A stretch of 64,000 nucleotides of DNA from Nymphaea colorata (GCF_008831285.2 NC_045150.1:15871362-15935361), one strand, 5' to 3'. Counted from the stretch's first letter, positions 34,198 to 46,930 are shown. A program made the numbers and translations. The notes: a model not told the origin generated them from the letters alone.

Positions 34198-35084
34198 AAT
34201 TTGGGATGACTGGAAAGGTGTCAACCAAAGCTGATGTCTACAGCTTCGGAATTCTCCTCCTTGAGGTGTTTACAGGAAGAAAGCCCACTAAAGAACAGTT
34301 TGAAGGGGATTTTAGCTTGAGGCAATGGGTGGCTGAAGCATTTCCTGTTGCAATTTCAGACGTCATTGACAGCCATCTTTTGAACGAAAGTGTCACTACT
34401 CCAACTGAAAGATCAGCTGCTATGAATGAACTGCTGGTGATAATCATAGAGATAGGCTTGCCATGTTCAAGGGTGTCTCCAAATGAGAGAATGGACATGA
34501 AGGAAGTGGTTGTAGGGCTGAGAAGGATACGACAGAAGATAAGAATGATAGAAGGATAATTCAAATATATTCATTGATACAATGGGATTTAATTCCAGGG
34601 CACCAGCCATTGGCAAAAATAGTTGGAGGTGGAAATGTAGTTTGATTGCTTTCATTGAGAGCTCTCACTTGCATTTCTCAATTACAGTTGCATATAGGAT
34701 TTAATAAGGATATGCTTAATATGCTTGTGTGTTCTATTCCTAAGGCATTTGGGTGATCAATCTTGTAGAACAACTCGCACATTTCCAGTGCAAGTTACGT
34801 GTAAGATGCATGGAACTTTGTCCATTATTGTGGTTTGTGCCTTATTCTAAGTAAGGTCACCTCAATAGCCGGAGTTCAGATAAATCCTCAGCACAATTTC
34901 TCAAATTCAGTAAGTTTTGGACTGAATTCAATTTTATCAAAAGAAGAGCCCTTGAATGAGGAGGATGAGAATTTTATGCTGTGAGCATCATGTGTTATTG
35001 GAGCATGCTATATGTGATGGCCCTCTAACAGAGGACCATGTGTTATGGACTTAAAATATAAAAAGGACCAAATGACCCAGTTAG

Positions 35085-35421
35085 TTAATAGAAGACCCCT
35101 CCCCCTACAAGTAAAAGTGAAACTTGGAAAATCTTCATTCTATTTCCTAGGAAGTATATCCACCATTGTTAAAAGGAAGCTTGGTGTTGTCTCAAAGAAA
35201 GTAATATCTTTAATCTTTTCAAGCATACAAAAATGCATGAAGCCAAACCCTTGAACACGCCGATGGCCACATTCATAAAATTATTTGCTGGTCACAGTTC
35301 GAAGTTCAAGGATGCTACTTTATATTCAAGTATTGTGGGAGCATTGCAATATGTGTCCCTCGCCCAACTTGAGATTTCCTTCTGTGCAAATAAGGTTGTT
35401 TCCATCCCAAAATTTGTTTAA
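35085..35421 (+). pseudogene. Ty1/copia reverse transcriptase fragment, copy B
   Basis: Longer version of the fragment at 8200-8417. The left part reads LGKSSFYFLGS, matching the copia 'LG.L.YFLGIE' motif. After a frame change come HEAKPLNTPM and LYSSIVGALQYVSLAQLEISF, with a stop at 35419-35421. It lies about 530 bp after the RLK stop and is unrelated to the complete-length copia element at 47445. Confidence 0.75.
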
Positions 35422-35509
35422 GGCAGGTTGTGTTCATTTTCCATGCATTTCATATTCACCCAAACTTATCTTCAACCTATATGTGGTGTGGTATTTGGTA
35501 AAAAGGTTA

Positions 35510-35793
35510 AAACTTTATGAGGAGAAGAAAGAAAACTTTTTAAAGGAAAGTATTTCATAAACTTTTATCAAGACACTTAGAGAGAGTGAGATAAAGATTT
35601 TTAAGAGAGAGAAAATATAGATGGAGAAAAACTAGTAAAAGAGCAAGAGATTTTAAGAGAAAAATAAGGAAGAGAGAGAAACAAAAATGTATAAGTGAGT
35701 GGAACAAAATAAAGCAAGAAACTAGTAGAAGTTAGTTGAAAAACTAGTAGAAGAGCAAGAGATTTTAAGATAAACATGAGAGAGAGAGAGAGT

Positions 35794-35827
<34 letters not shown>

Positions 35828-36130
35828 GAGATAAATATTTTTAAGAGAAAAAAAACTAGTAGAAGAACAAGGGAATTTAAGAGAAAAATGAGTGCGAGAG
35901 GGAGAGAGATAAAGATTTTGAAGAGAAAGAAAATAAATAAAGAGAGAAAAAATAGTAGAATAGCAAAAGATTTTAAGAAAAAATGAGAGAGAGAAATGTA
36001 AAGATTTTTAAGGGAGAGAAAAGAAATAGAGAAACGAAAATTTGTGAAGATAGATTTTAAGGGAATAATAAGAAAGATATAAAGATTCTAAGAGAAAAAA
36101 ATCAGAAAGAGTGAAGAAAAAAATTATCTA
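35510..36130. repeat. Polypurine low-complexity tract, copy B
   Basis: Counterpart of 8520-9150, with almost only A and G on the + strand and an expanded (GA)n run near 35795-35822. Confidence 0.85.
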
Positions 36131-36159
36131 ACAACGAGAATTTTAAGCCCTTTTTTTTA

Positions 36160-37560
36160 TATGGAAAATTAAATTGATGAGATAATATTGAAAATTTTCA
36201 ACTTCAATATTTTTTTGCAAGCGAGAGAGGAATTTGTGCTTCAATCCCATTAGGAAGACACTCTTTTAAAGGTGGATCACTTCTTTAAGACTACAAATAG
36301 GATGATCAATAGGTATTTTATCAAGGGAATGAGGATTTGAAGGATGTCAAAACTAATTGTAGCATTCCTTATTTGGACAATCACCAACCTCAGAAAACAA
36401 TATAAAAGAAAAAAAAATCCCACCACAAGCTCTCATCCTCATAGTTCATCCATCTATCAATAGAAAAATCAACTGGCCATACATGCACATTATCTATTTG
36501 TAGAGTTATAACAAAGGCATACACTCAATGGAAGGTAAAAGAATAAAATGAAAAAAAAAAGAAAAAGAAAAAACATATCATGCCTATTTGAGTTGATGAA
36601 ATAAACATGACTTGACTTCAGTTGCTCATGGCTGTTGGCTCTAAATAAGAAATTTCAAGAGCTCTCTTACATGGCCATGGGAGATGATGAAGGGAAGAGA
36701 AAGAAAAAATGAGACTACATGCCTCGCGATGGTATGTGCTGGGTTGAAAATTACCCAACCCGACAAAACAAACTTGCTGGGCTGAGCTAAGCTAGGCTAG
36801 GCTGGCCTGACTCTGAGTTGGGTATTGGAGGCCTGATTCTGTTCAATATACACATTTAAACCCCCACCTCTCTCCACTTAGGTTCTTTTTTATTAAAAAC
36901 TCTTTGGTGCATCCCCAAACATTTCTTAAAAACTAGTGACGTGTCGCCGAAGATTTTGAAGATATTAGAAAAGGAAGCCTTTTAGTAATAAAAGTTGACA
37001 TCGAACCGGCTACATGTCGGACAGAAGCATGATGGCCTGACTCTGCCCAATAACTAAATGGTCCAGACTCAAACTGATAAGAAGACCTTCATGAATGCAT
37101 AGAGTCCGATTTTATTGGGCATCAGACCAATCCCACCCTACCTGATGCGCAGCCCTACTGGCAGCATTAAAGGAGCTGCAGTATGTGCTGGGGTAAGTCA
37201 CAAGTGAGCTCTATTAGGACAGTGTTTTATACGATAGTGGTTTCTCAGTGGGCATTATTTTTGTATTTTAGTTAGGAAATTTGGGTTGGGCTGAGATACC
37301 GGAGAAACTTTGACATAGAACCTACAAAAAAGCGTTCATCTCGGGGCCTAGCCTACATTTCTTTTTTTTAAGAAGCCCGGGCGTTTGGGATTTGATGTGG
37401 AATGCAAGTTCATACTTGTAAGCAATAACACATTGCAGCAAACATGGTATTTTAGTGCACCAAAATTTTGTGTGTCAGTATGCTTAATGACAAATATGTT
37501 TCTGTTTAAATAGAAAAAAGAAATTTGTTTTACGGATAAAAAAATTTGAAAAAAGTGAAA
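36160..37560. other. Spacer with hAT-like repeat ends, copy B
   Basis: Collinear with 9160-10640. No gene recognised. Confidence 0.4.
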
Positions 37561-37727
37561 AGGCTCAAAAAGACAGTTTTTTTCTCTAATTTCAAAGAAG
37601 CCACATTTTTCTTTTTCTTTTGGCATATGATTGTCTGTATTCCTTTATTGTTTTTGGCAATGTATGCAAAATCATTGACAATTTGTCACATAATTATATG
37701 TTCTCTCTCTCTTTCTGCTTTATCTAG

Positions 37728-37787
37728 ATATCGTGCCTTTCCATGTATCGTAAGCAAAAGAATTGGCACTGCCTCGTCATTCACTTG
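37728..37787 (+). other. Exon-like 60 bp module, copy 4
   Basis: Unit B counterpart of 10807-10866. Borders tatctag/gtaaga are kept and one frame is open (YRAFPCIVSKRIGTASSFTW). Confidence 0.4.
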
Positions 37788-38110
37788 GTAAGATGGATAG
37801 ACTTTAAATGTCATTTTCCATCTTGATCACATGTCCAATTGAACCGTTCCAAAAAAAAAAAAACAGATATGGGAAAAAGATTAATCTCTGATTATGGAAT
37901 AGATTGTCTTCGGAATTAAGAAATAACATCCGACCGGATTCGGATTCAAATTCTGATATATATAAGTATCGGATCGGATACGGATTCAGATCAGATTTTG
38001 TTTTAAGTAATTACTCATGTCCAATGCTACCTTTTGAAAATCTTCTAGATACAGTTCAAAATTCGGATTCGGATTGTGAAACCAGATCTTGAATGCAAAT
38101 TCAGAGATGA

Positions 38111-38170
38111 TATCTCTCCAATGTAAGGTAGACATGAAGGAGTTAGTCGCCAGGCTTAAAAGGATATGAC
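38111..38170 (+). pseudogene. C-terminal kinase exon fragment, unit B
   Basis: Counterpart of 11187-11246. It contains DMKELVARLKRI followed by TGA in place of CGA. Confidence 0.65.
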
Positions 38171-39859
38171 AGCTTCTTCTTTTGAAAAATGACAAAAATA
38201 AACAACTTCTTTTTCATTTTTCTAAAATAAATAGGGTTGTTTAGTTATTTTTGCTCCCGGCTCATTTCTTTTCCCAATGACTTGTCAGAAACACTTTCTT
38301 TGTTTCATAACAGTGACGCCATCCCCATCTCTTGGGCATGGTTGTGGTGCTTTTGAATCTGCTAAGAATAACTTTTATCGCAAAACCAAAAGGCCACCAC
38401 CCAAATACAAAAAATAAAAATGTAAAATATTAGAATACGATTCAAGTTTGGATACAAATGACCATGGATCCGATTCATATAAAATATATTCTTGGCAGTA
38501 TAGGTACTTATATACTATGGTTCGAGTTTGGATACGAATTAAGAAAAAGTTGTACCCAAATTTGGATGCGAGGCTATATAAGGAAGAAAACCATTAGTTC
38601 CACATCAAACCTTAATAAAGAGCAGCAGAGAAATGGGTCCAACCAAACTGGCCCGGTAGTTGAAGCTACCAGACCCTGGCTCGAACTGATTCCGTTGTTA
38701 CCAAGGACACATTGACAGTCCAATAAATGAATTAGCAGAACACAAGCAGATCCTTTCAAATATAGGCCCATTTTTATTCTATTATGAATCTACTTAAAAA
38801 ATGAACAAGATCCATGGGACACTTGTTATAGGAATTTTTAAGGCAGATTAGTAGGGCAGTAATAATGTGTTACTGGTGACATAGAATCACACATAACTCG
38901 TCAAACAAATGATCAGCAAAGAAGCTGCACAGCTGACGTGCTAATTGATCCCATCACTCTGCTTGTGCTTATAACTTAATAACTTCAAATTCTACGTCAC
39001 TTATTTTGCTGTATGACACATTGTCCACTAATTTCCAACTGTTGAGTCAGACTATATTCACTTTTTGTGTTTAAGGGAGACTGCATTTTCTTCTTTTGTA
39101 ATCTAATTAAAAGCACAAGTTGATAAACTAAAAATAACTTGTGGAAGCTAAAGTTCAGAGAGATCATTTATACTAACGGGTTATAAAAAGAGGTTAACAG
39201 CTTGCCAGATCAAATCTCACCTCATCATCTGAATGGAACTGCTAGCAAGTTGTATAGGTTATGTTCATAATCTATAGTTTGACCTGGGATTGATGAATAT
39301 TAGCTGCGCCCCAGCTATTGTCAGCTCGTTTTTTATGTTTCCACCGGCAAACATCAAAGCACGTGTACTAACTAAGGTACCTGCAGGTTCTAGTGAATAC
39401 GGCTTTCAGACTTGGAAGGTTAAATGGTCAACGACATGTTACCGGTTATTTCTTTTCAGAGTATAACCATGGTTTCTTGAGTCCCATTTGGATGAGCTTA
39501 CGAGTTCTATAACCATGTGAAGCTTGCCAGTTCAACTATAGTGGACTCTCCTCCTAACATACCAAGAGCACTGGGTGAACCAAATCCCTGCAGGGAATTC
39601 TGTTGTCTTGCCAGCCAAGCATGACGCGGTCTGTCGAGTGTACCACACATAAGAAAGAGGGAGAGATAGAGCACCTGGCACCGTGACGGCATGGGCCCAT
39701 CTCCTCTCAAGACCAGCACATTTTCGTCTTATATAGCACTGATGTCGATGACAATGAAGTCGGCGGCAATGAAGATCCTGCGGCTGCTGGGGATGACCTC
39801 GGCCAGGTTCCAGTGGAGGCTGAACTAGTGACGAGGAATGTGACGACGTGAATCTTGCT

Positions 39860-40545
39860 TCACGTTGTTTTTCTTCCTATAGAACTAAAGCATAAACTTT
39901 GTTAATGTTGGGCAAGGGATCAAGTAGTCAGATTTGACCACGAATTGCTCCCTATGAGTTGTTTAGCTCCATCAAGAATTGGATTACTCTTTCTCTTTGA
40001 ATATGATCTGAGTAAATTCTCATAGCACCACATGAACAAGATGGTATGGGAGAATAAGAGTTAAGTTCATCCCATAACACCTTAGTGTTTGTGTAGTATA
40101 TAGTAACTGATAGAGTCTCTTGTTGAAGTCAACATATAGAACTGCAGTTGATATATTCTTGGTGCTAAACTTTGAGTAAACCTGTTTTTAAAATCTTTCC
40201 ATACATCTTCAGCAGAAGTAGCATAAGCAATACTAGCAGCAATTTCTTTGCTAATAGAATTTAAAATCCATGAAAAAATCATATTATTGCATCTAACCCA
40301 TAAGGCACGATTCTTATGTCCTTCTTTGGCTCTTTGATAAATCCATCTACCAAGCCTAATTTATTTTTTGCTGACAAGGTCATTATCATGGCTCTACTCC
40401 AAATGGCAAAATTGTCACCGTTAATTGCTTGAGATACCAACACACTTTCAGGATTATCAGAATGATGTAAAAAGAAGGAATCAGTCATCACCTGAGAATT
40501 TTCTGAATTACTGATGTCGCCATTATTCTTTTCTTGGTCTGCCAT
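39860..40545 (-). pseudogene. Ty1/copia gag fragment, copy B
   Basis: Starts MADQEKNNGDIS at 40545, then 'VLVSQAINGDNFAIWSRAMI', the usual N-terminal gag block of a copia family. After a frame change near 40320 come SWILNSISKEIAASIAYATS and VWKDFKNRF, then a block like LWDELNSYSPIPSCSCGA and a conserved 'QFLMELNNS ... LLDPLPNINKVYALVLQEEKQ' block ending near 39860. It is the gag half only, with frameshifts and at least two stops. No PBS or LTR is visible next to it. It differs from the gag of the element at 47445. Unit A holds a shorter version. Confidence 0.8.
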
Positions 40546-40562
40546 AGTTCCTTCTTATTGTT

Positions 40563-40743
40563 CTTAGAGAAGGAAGACAATGGTCAGCTGGGCTTCCGCA
40601 AAAAATGATCACTTGCGTCTCTTCCTGTCATCGCGCAAAGATCGATCCGGAGACATGACCATGGAGGGAGAGGAAGCAGAGATATACGAGGGGATGAGGG
40701 TTCACTTCCCCCTTTCCTTTGGCAAGCAGGCCAAGCAGCAGGT
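40563..40743. other. Segment present only in unit B
   Basis: About 180 bp absent at the matching place in unit A (about 13277), where only a few bases replace it. The + frame from 40580 is open for 72 codons (MVSWASAKNDHLRL...). I recognise no protein in it. Confidence 0.4.
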
Positions 40744-41380
40744 CTCCCTTGAGCAGCAGCAGATGTCTTCCTCCTCCTTTTCCGGCTCCAAGTATTGACT
40801 ACACGACTTCCAAAACTCAAATTCTCTTGACACCGAGAAACAGAAAAACACTAACCTTCAGAAAATAGAGAAGCCATAGTTGCAGGGCCGAGAGCGAAAT
40901 AGAGAGGTGTGAATGAAGATCTTCGATGAATCCCGACTCGGTGGTGTTTGTTCGATGCGAACAGAGCAGGCTTCGTGAATTTCTGCTTTGATGCTCACGT
41001 TCAGGGGGCAGAAAATCCAGGGATCTCAGAATATCACCATCAAGCTCTCCTCAGAGAAAACAGAGAAATAGTTCAAAGTGCACCCAAAAAAAAAAAAAAC
41101 CACCTCATTACAGTTCGACAGCCCCAAATTATGTTTTCTCTCTCTTTCATCCATTGGAGAAGCTCTTTTGCCGTCTTAAATCAAAGAAGAAACCATAGCC
41201 TTTGAACAGAAGCAAATATGACTGCCTGCATTTGTGACTCAGTGAAGGGTTGAGAGAACCTGCTGTCGAGCTGAACCTGTAGGCTGAGAACAGGAGCTGC
41301 CGAGAGGAGATTTCTGGAGGTGATTCGTGAGGATCTGCAAGCTCGTCACTGACATCTGCAGCAGAGAAATTCAGTCGACC

Positions 41381-41602
41381 CTAAGAAATTCCGGTGATAG
41401 GGGTTGCTGCAGGAATACAGAAGATCAGATGATCGATGTTAGTGTTACGAGAATCAGCCCAAATTGGTTCATGGCTCTCATATGGCACTAACAAAGCAAC
41501 ATTTTCATGTATCTTCCCTTCTTCCTTTTCTTTGGATTTGTTCCTCTTTCCACCAAGACCCGCCATGCGCCATGACGAACGAGGAATTTGTAGATCTCCC
41601 AA
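41381..41602 (-). pseudogene. Unidentified ORF, truncated unit B copy
   Basis: Counterpart of the 165-codon ORF at 13646-14143. It keeps the first ~73 codons (MGDLQIPRSSWRMAG...) and then meets a stop, with later frame changes. Loss of the frame in one copy argues that it is not under strong constraint. Confidence 0.3.
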
Positions 41603-41639
41603 GTTGAGGTGGGTCCCATTATCCGACGTGTTAAGCTGG

Positions 41640-43113
41640 CTTGGCTACCACTCAACGAAGCGGTACAAGTGGAACTTTATCCTTATTTTTCCTACACAGA
41701 ACCCGATTTGAAGGTTAAACCATGGATGATCCAATCATTGGTACTGGATGACTCACCAGTGATCGGATCCACGTTCGAGTTCAGTCCATTTTTTGGGTCG
41801 AGATATTCGAAGGAGGACCCAATCTCTTTCCGTGAAAACAGTAGATTTGATTTGAGACTCCTTCCATCCAACCTCAAAACATATGTTTTTAGGGAGAAAC
41901 CTGGATTTAAGATCCACATTTTCACTCACGTGGAATCCACTGTTTGTTTGAACAGTGGGTCGTATAGAAAAAAGATTTGAGATCCGAGAGGATCTCAGAT
42001 TCACGGCCAAATAAATGCCTCCTATGGGATGCCGATTCGAGTGGGATATCGAGTAGTCTCCAAATCATTTGTCACATACGATACTTGAATCATGACTAAT
42101 TAGTGATTTGGATTCAAATCTGTCATCGATTCTGAGTTCAAATTCGAAGCGAACCTGAATCCAAAAACTTATGGAACTCTAAATGCACATCAAACTTTTA
42201 GTGGTGCACTAAAAGCACAAGTTTAAATTTCTTTGTTTAACAGCATTTTATGTAATACATGCAGTCACTTTATTTAAACTTGAACGAGTGATTGTTACCC
42301 TTTCAAAGTCAATAACTCACCAATCAAAACAGAAGAAGCATTAAGACCCCTCGTTCCCCCAGTCTATAGGGCTTTGAGCTACATTCATTAGTAGTACCAC
42401 TGCTCCCTTCAACTTATATACCATACTCCACCACTTGGGAATCAACTAGAGACATGCATCTCCATATGCGTCGAGCCCGACCGTTTATGCTATGCTAGTT
42501 TTGCCCTTTGAAAAAATTTATACCACTGTTTGTAATTATTTAATTGGGATATATCTGATTTTAAGCACGAGTAATTTCTAATCCAATGGAAGTCCATTCA
42601 ATTTACGTTGCAACATAGAAAAAAAAAACTGGAATTTAGCCTACATAAAGAGCTATGGATTTTTTTACTCAAAATAGACTTCAATATTGCTAAATTCTAG
42701 TTAGGCTCCGGCCATGAGTCATTACATAAATGACATTGTAGGAGGAAACTGTCCCAAATGAGTTTCACTGGATAACTTGTCTTGAATGAATTGTCCAGTG
42801 GAAAATGAGGCTGGGTTTTCAAACAGTGTTAAGACAAAAACGACAATGAGAAAAGCATGTCCAGGTTCTCTGAAGAGATAAATCATCCTCAGAACTTGAG
42901 TGAAAATTTATTATGAGATGTTTTGTCCACCCCTACAATGTATATTCTTGGCAGCTGAGCTCAAAGGTCACTGGAATTGGAATGCCGTCTTCAGTTAGAA
43001 CAACAAAACATAATAAAATAAAAAGAAATTTCAAGAAGACTGGAGAATAACTAGTGACATGAAAACCATTTTCACGTTGTCATAAAACACAATGTAAGTT
43101 TTGCACCACTACT
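41640..43113. other. Spacer, unit B
   Basis: Collinear with 14200-15650. A 123-codon frame at 41609-41980 is open here but interrupted in unit A and resembles nothing I know. Confidence 0.45.
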
Positions 43114-43114
43114 T

Positions 43115-43287
43115 AAAAAAAAAATATGTTTGCCAATAGCTCTAAGTTGTTACTAACTTAAGCTTGTTTTAACTTGACAAAAATGACTAATAGATGCTTA
43201 ATGAGGACAAATTATACATACATTAGTTTGTATTAGCTTAAGGCATGTTTTAAGGGGGCTATGACCAGCCATCCATTGGCCAAAATG
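43115..43287. mobile_element. ~173 bp insertion unique to unit B, MITE-like
   Basis: Absent from unit A, where 'ccactactta' joins directly to 'tgtagatgg' (about 15652). It is A+T-rich. Its ends carry loosely inverted words (tttgccaatagc on the left; ttggccaatgg on the reverse complement of the right end). The target duplication is unclear, so a MITE is likely but not shown. It postdates the duplication unless it was lost precisely from unit A. Confidence 0.45.
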
Positions 43288-44202
43288 TAGATGGATATTG
43301 TGCTATCCCATCCAAACTTTTGGTACATTGAATTAAAGATCTGATGCGAAACATGACATTCGCACTTGATTTTGATGTTGCCAAAACTGCAGTATTAGAT
43401 TTTTTTACGTATTTATTTTTTTAAATAAATTCTAAAAATTGTAAGTTGGGGGCTTCTAGGAAAAAGGGGAAGCATGAATGGAGGAATTCAACTTTTTAAT
43501 GTAAAAAGCTCGTTTAATATAAAAAGCTCGCTCCATGATCACTTTTTTTTTTTTCATCATTTTACTGTTTTTTTTCTTTATTTTCTTCTTTGGAGCAACA
43601 GAGTGTGAGTTTGTTATTGAAAATAAATAATTATAAAGGATACTTCAACTTTCAGGTAGCAAAAAACTTCTCAAATTGTTTAAAAAGAAAATCATCTGAC
43701 CTATGTTCTTGTTCTCTTGTATTCAATTTGAGGAAGTAAATAAAAAAGTTGAAACTATCTTTTACAAACCATTTCATCTTCTTTCTTATTGAATCAAACC
43801 AATCTTGTAATTGTGAACAAGAGCACGTTTGAGTGGGTATACAAAAATATTTTTGAAATGCATTTGGTCACTCCAAGTGAAAGTCTGGGTTGGGGTGGCA
43901 CTTCTTCGCAGTGGGTATGGAAAATATTTCAAAATGCATTTAAAGGGTAGCCTGGAAGTATTACTGCTCAACTTAGTACCCCACTATGATTCTTTTATTA
44001 TCTACAAGGCGGTAAGGTTCATATTTATTGACAGAAAGCAGTGCCTTTATTTTGGAAGACTTCTTCATCTTTTCTTGCAAGTTCTTGTATGTAAAAGATG
44101 AAGTTAACCCATACAAAAAATTTATGATATATGTACAATTTGTTCATTCACAATATGTTCATTTATTTATATTGGCTAATTTGTTGAAAATTTTGGTTCC
44201 AG

Positions 44203-44395
44203 GTCGCAACAATTGCATGGTTTGGTTTGAAGCTGATTCTGTTTGCGGTAGTCGTTCTGTTGCAATTCCTTTGGTGCTTGTTCTTTGTAGTCGTTCTGTT
44301 GTAATTCCTTTGGTGCTGGTTCTTCCATATATATGCCGCTTGTTCAAATGCATTCGGCAACACAAGGATGCAAAGGAAAAAACATGTCCTTTTAA
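44203..44395 (+). other. Membrane-rich exon-like segment, copy B
   Basis: Counterpart of 16581-16770, with the same tandem 39 bp unit, the VATIAWFGLKLILFAVVVLL start and the in-frame TAA in the second repeat. Confidence 0.3.
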
Positions 44396-45660
44396 TGGTA
44401 AGAATTTTCATTCATTCCATATTTTTAGACACGAAGATATGCTGCCTATGCTAGAAATGATATATAGTAAAGGAACAGTTAAATACTGGCTAACTCGAAC
44501 TTGCATGTCAAACTCAAGCCATTGCTGCACTTTTCCATAGCATAGGTGACATGAGCCAAAGGGTGTCCTTGGGTCAGATAACAACAGGGGAAAGAAACTT
44601 AGAACAGAGGTAACTGCAAAACAAGGGGCCACAACTTACACGGATATTCAGATGGAGAGATTAATGGCGCCCTGCGCACCCAGCACCAAGCCCATGACTT
44701 GTCTGTTCTTTTTTCATTTTTGTGGGATTTTTTATCTTCTGCATCAGGGGCGGAGCTAGACTTTTTTTTATTCTTAAAACACTTAATATATGGTTAACAT
44801 ATTTTCAATTGACTATGAGGCAGATCTCATGGGACTACTCCATATAATTGGGCCCAAGTTCACCCAAGTTTGAACATTACATTAAGGTTTGAAAGAGCCG
44901 TTCCGTTCATAACCAAAATAACAGCTGAGGTCAAAAATTAGGATTCTGATTGTTTGGAGCAATGAAATTCATGTTTTCCGTGAAATTTACAGTAAAAAAC
45001 TTGAACATTTCAAGGTTTGGGTCTCGAAATTCTGACTTTTCGATCCGTTTTCTTTAAATAAAGTTTCCACTGACATGACTGAATGTGAATCGAAAAGCCA
45101 AAACAAACAGTAGGAATGGGAATTCGTTTAAAAATGCTGCTGTTCATAAATTATAAGTTTGTCCCACCACCATCAGAAATTATATGTTTGTCCCACCATC
45201 TTAATGTTTTCTTAGGAAAATCCCAAATACCCAGAAAAGATGGTAGAATGGGAATCAAAATTTGCACTGTAAATCCAATGCAACCTTCCAATTTGGCTCA
45301 TATGAGAGTCTAACTAAGTTAGGAATCTAAGCAAGTTTCAGTTGCCATCTTCTTGTAAATGTTTGGTCTTTTCTCCTCAATGTTTAAGAAACCTTTTATG
45401 AACGGAGACCTTCCAAATTCTCACAGCGTGCATGGAAGCCATGGTTCAAGTCCAATCTATAGGTTTTATCCTTCACAGCTATCATAAGCGACGAAACTAC
45501 AAGACTTCCAAGAATGAGTCAACTCCTCACAAGTTCCTAGGTACAATCACAGAGATTGTCTCCATTACCTCACTTTTCTGTTGGAAAAGTTTATCTACTG
45601 CTGCCTTTCTCATAGTTGCCTTATTTCAATGTTCCCTTACCCATCGAGATCTTGTTGCTT

Positions 45661-46930
45661 TATGAAAAAACTTAGAGAAGAAACAGAGGAAGGGTGAAAG
45701 ATAAAGCTGGAGAGAACTTGTTTTTATTGATTCCTTTAAGCAACATATATATATAATACCAAAAATGGTTATCGCTTACAAGATTTTTGGTATACAAGAT
45801 CATGATAATACCAAATTTCTATCTCTAAAAAAGCTAAAGTCTGCTTTCCAATTACAATTTGGAAGAAATTACATAAAAGTACAATGAATATTTCAATTTG
45901 TTTCTTTAAGGTGTCGGTGCCACACACTAAAAGAAAATTGAATTTGGGAGCCAAAAAAAAAAAAACTAAAAAAAGATATATTTTTGGTAACCCTTGGGGT
46001 TTATACTCAATCAGGATAATCCATTGATTGTCTTACGTAACAAATATCACGTAGATATCATTCTCATCCCTGAAAAGCTGAAAAGCCAAAATGAAAATGA
46101 ATATTTTATTATAACGAACTTGAATATTATACACCAGAGATAAGAACTGACAGATTTTTTTTTTTTTTAAAAAAAGAGAACCACATCTTCATTTTTCCAT
46201 ATTAATTCAAACAGAGTAAGGTAGTAAATAGGACACATAACTCCATGTGATGCAGTAAATTGGAGAGATGGAAAGAACGGATCTGTTGTGGAAAAATTTG
46301 TATTTAGGGCTGATTCTTCTAGAAATTCTAAATATGGTCCTCATATTTTCAGTTCTCTTGATACGGGCCTGCCTCTTTTTTACTATGGATTGCCAAAAGA
46401 ACCTATGATTACGACATGGCAGGTTGAAAAGTGCAACCTGCCATGTCGCACTTTGGTAATACACTCCAAGCAGTGTATTATCATGTAATTTTTATCAAGA
46501 TCTGCATAACAATAACAGGAAGAATCCGGTGAGAAAGGCGCCCTTCCCTGACTTCCTTTCACGCTGTTCTTTGAAATAATATGCTGCAGACGAAGGGTAT
46601 CAGGTGGCACAGAGGAAGGACGACGATGATTCTTCAGGCGATTCTAGCTGTCAAGCAGAAGCTTTCCAATTTAGGTGTTTGAAGAACCTCTCTACAAAAG
46701 CTTGAATTTTTTGGAGGTAACGAAGGGAGCAGTTGATTTCCCTCCCTCGTTTTGCTCTGATACCATGAGATAACTTAGAGAAGAAAACAGAGGAAGCGTG
46801 AAAGATAAAGCTGGAGAGAACTTGTATTTATTGATTCCTTTGAGCAAAATATATATAGTACAAAAAAAGTTTATCCCTTATAAGATTTTTGGTATACAAG
46901 TTCATGATATTACACAATTTCTTTTCCAAT
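45661..46930 (-). mobile_element. Internally deleted LTR element (unit B, first)
   Basis: Counterpart of 17989-19345. LTR-like segments begin near 45662 (tgaaaaaacttagagaag) and 46766 (tgagataacttagagaag), and 'gctctgatacca' stands immediately before the second. It is about 100 bp shorter than in unit A because a stretch matching about 18255-18360 is missing. Confidence 0.55.
46412..46448. repeat. Perfect 15 bp inverted repeat, copy B
   Basis: Arms cgacatggcaggttg (46412-46426) and caacctgccatgtcg (46434-46448), loop aaaagtg. Every pair is Watson-Crick. Confidence 0.85.

Larger units (their letters stand above)
29884..34559 (+). pseudogene. LRR receptor-like kinase, subfamily XII type, copy B (both exons present, frame broken)
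   Basis: Exon 1 29884-32527, donor gtatgt, intron of ~1.67 kb, acceptor 'ttaattag', exon 2 34198-34559. The exon joint completes APE-FGMTGK. Exon 2 is fully open and carries kinase subdomains VIII-XI: ADVYSFGILLLEVFTGRKPT and the terminal RMDMKEVV. Domains otherwise as in copy A, including non-RD HCDLK and SDFG. Predicted product about 1000 aa, normal for LRR-XII. Lesions: TAA 30328-30330 (CAA in copy A) and about a dozen one-base deletions against copy A, e.g. near 30419, 30648, 30757, 30836, 30857, 31009, 31381, 32127, 32170, 32235 and 32511. Many lie in homopolymers, so some may be consensus errors. In nature it would be a plasma-membrane immune-type receptor. Confidence 0.88.

Noticed and set aside
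39730-39850. + strand acidic frame (ends ...EAELVTRNVTT) after a TATATAG acceptor, conserved in both units
   Set aside because: It is antisense to the C-terminal part of the copia gag fragment at 39860-40545 and has no start or partner exons.
41609-41980. 123-codon + strand ORF
   Set aside because: The unit A counterpart (14168-14374) is interrupted, there is no recognisable domain, and it overlaps repeat-like ggatcc-rich DNA.
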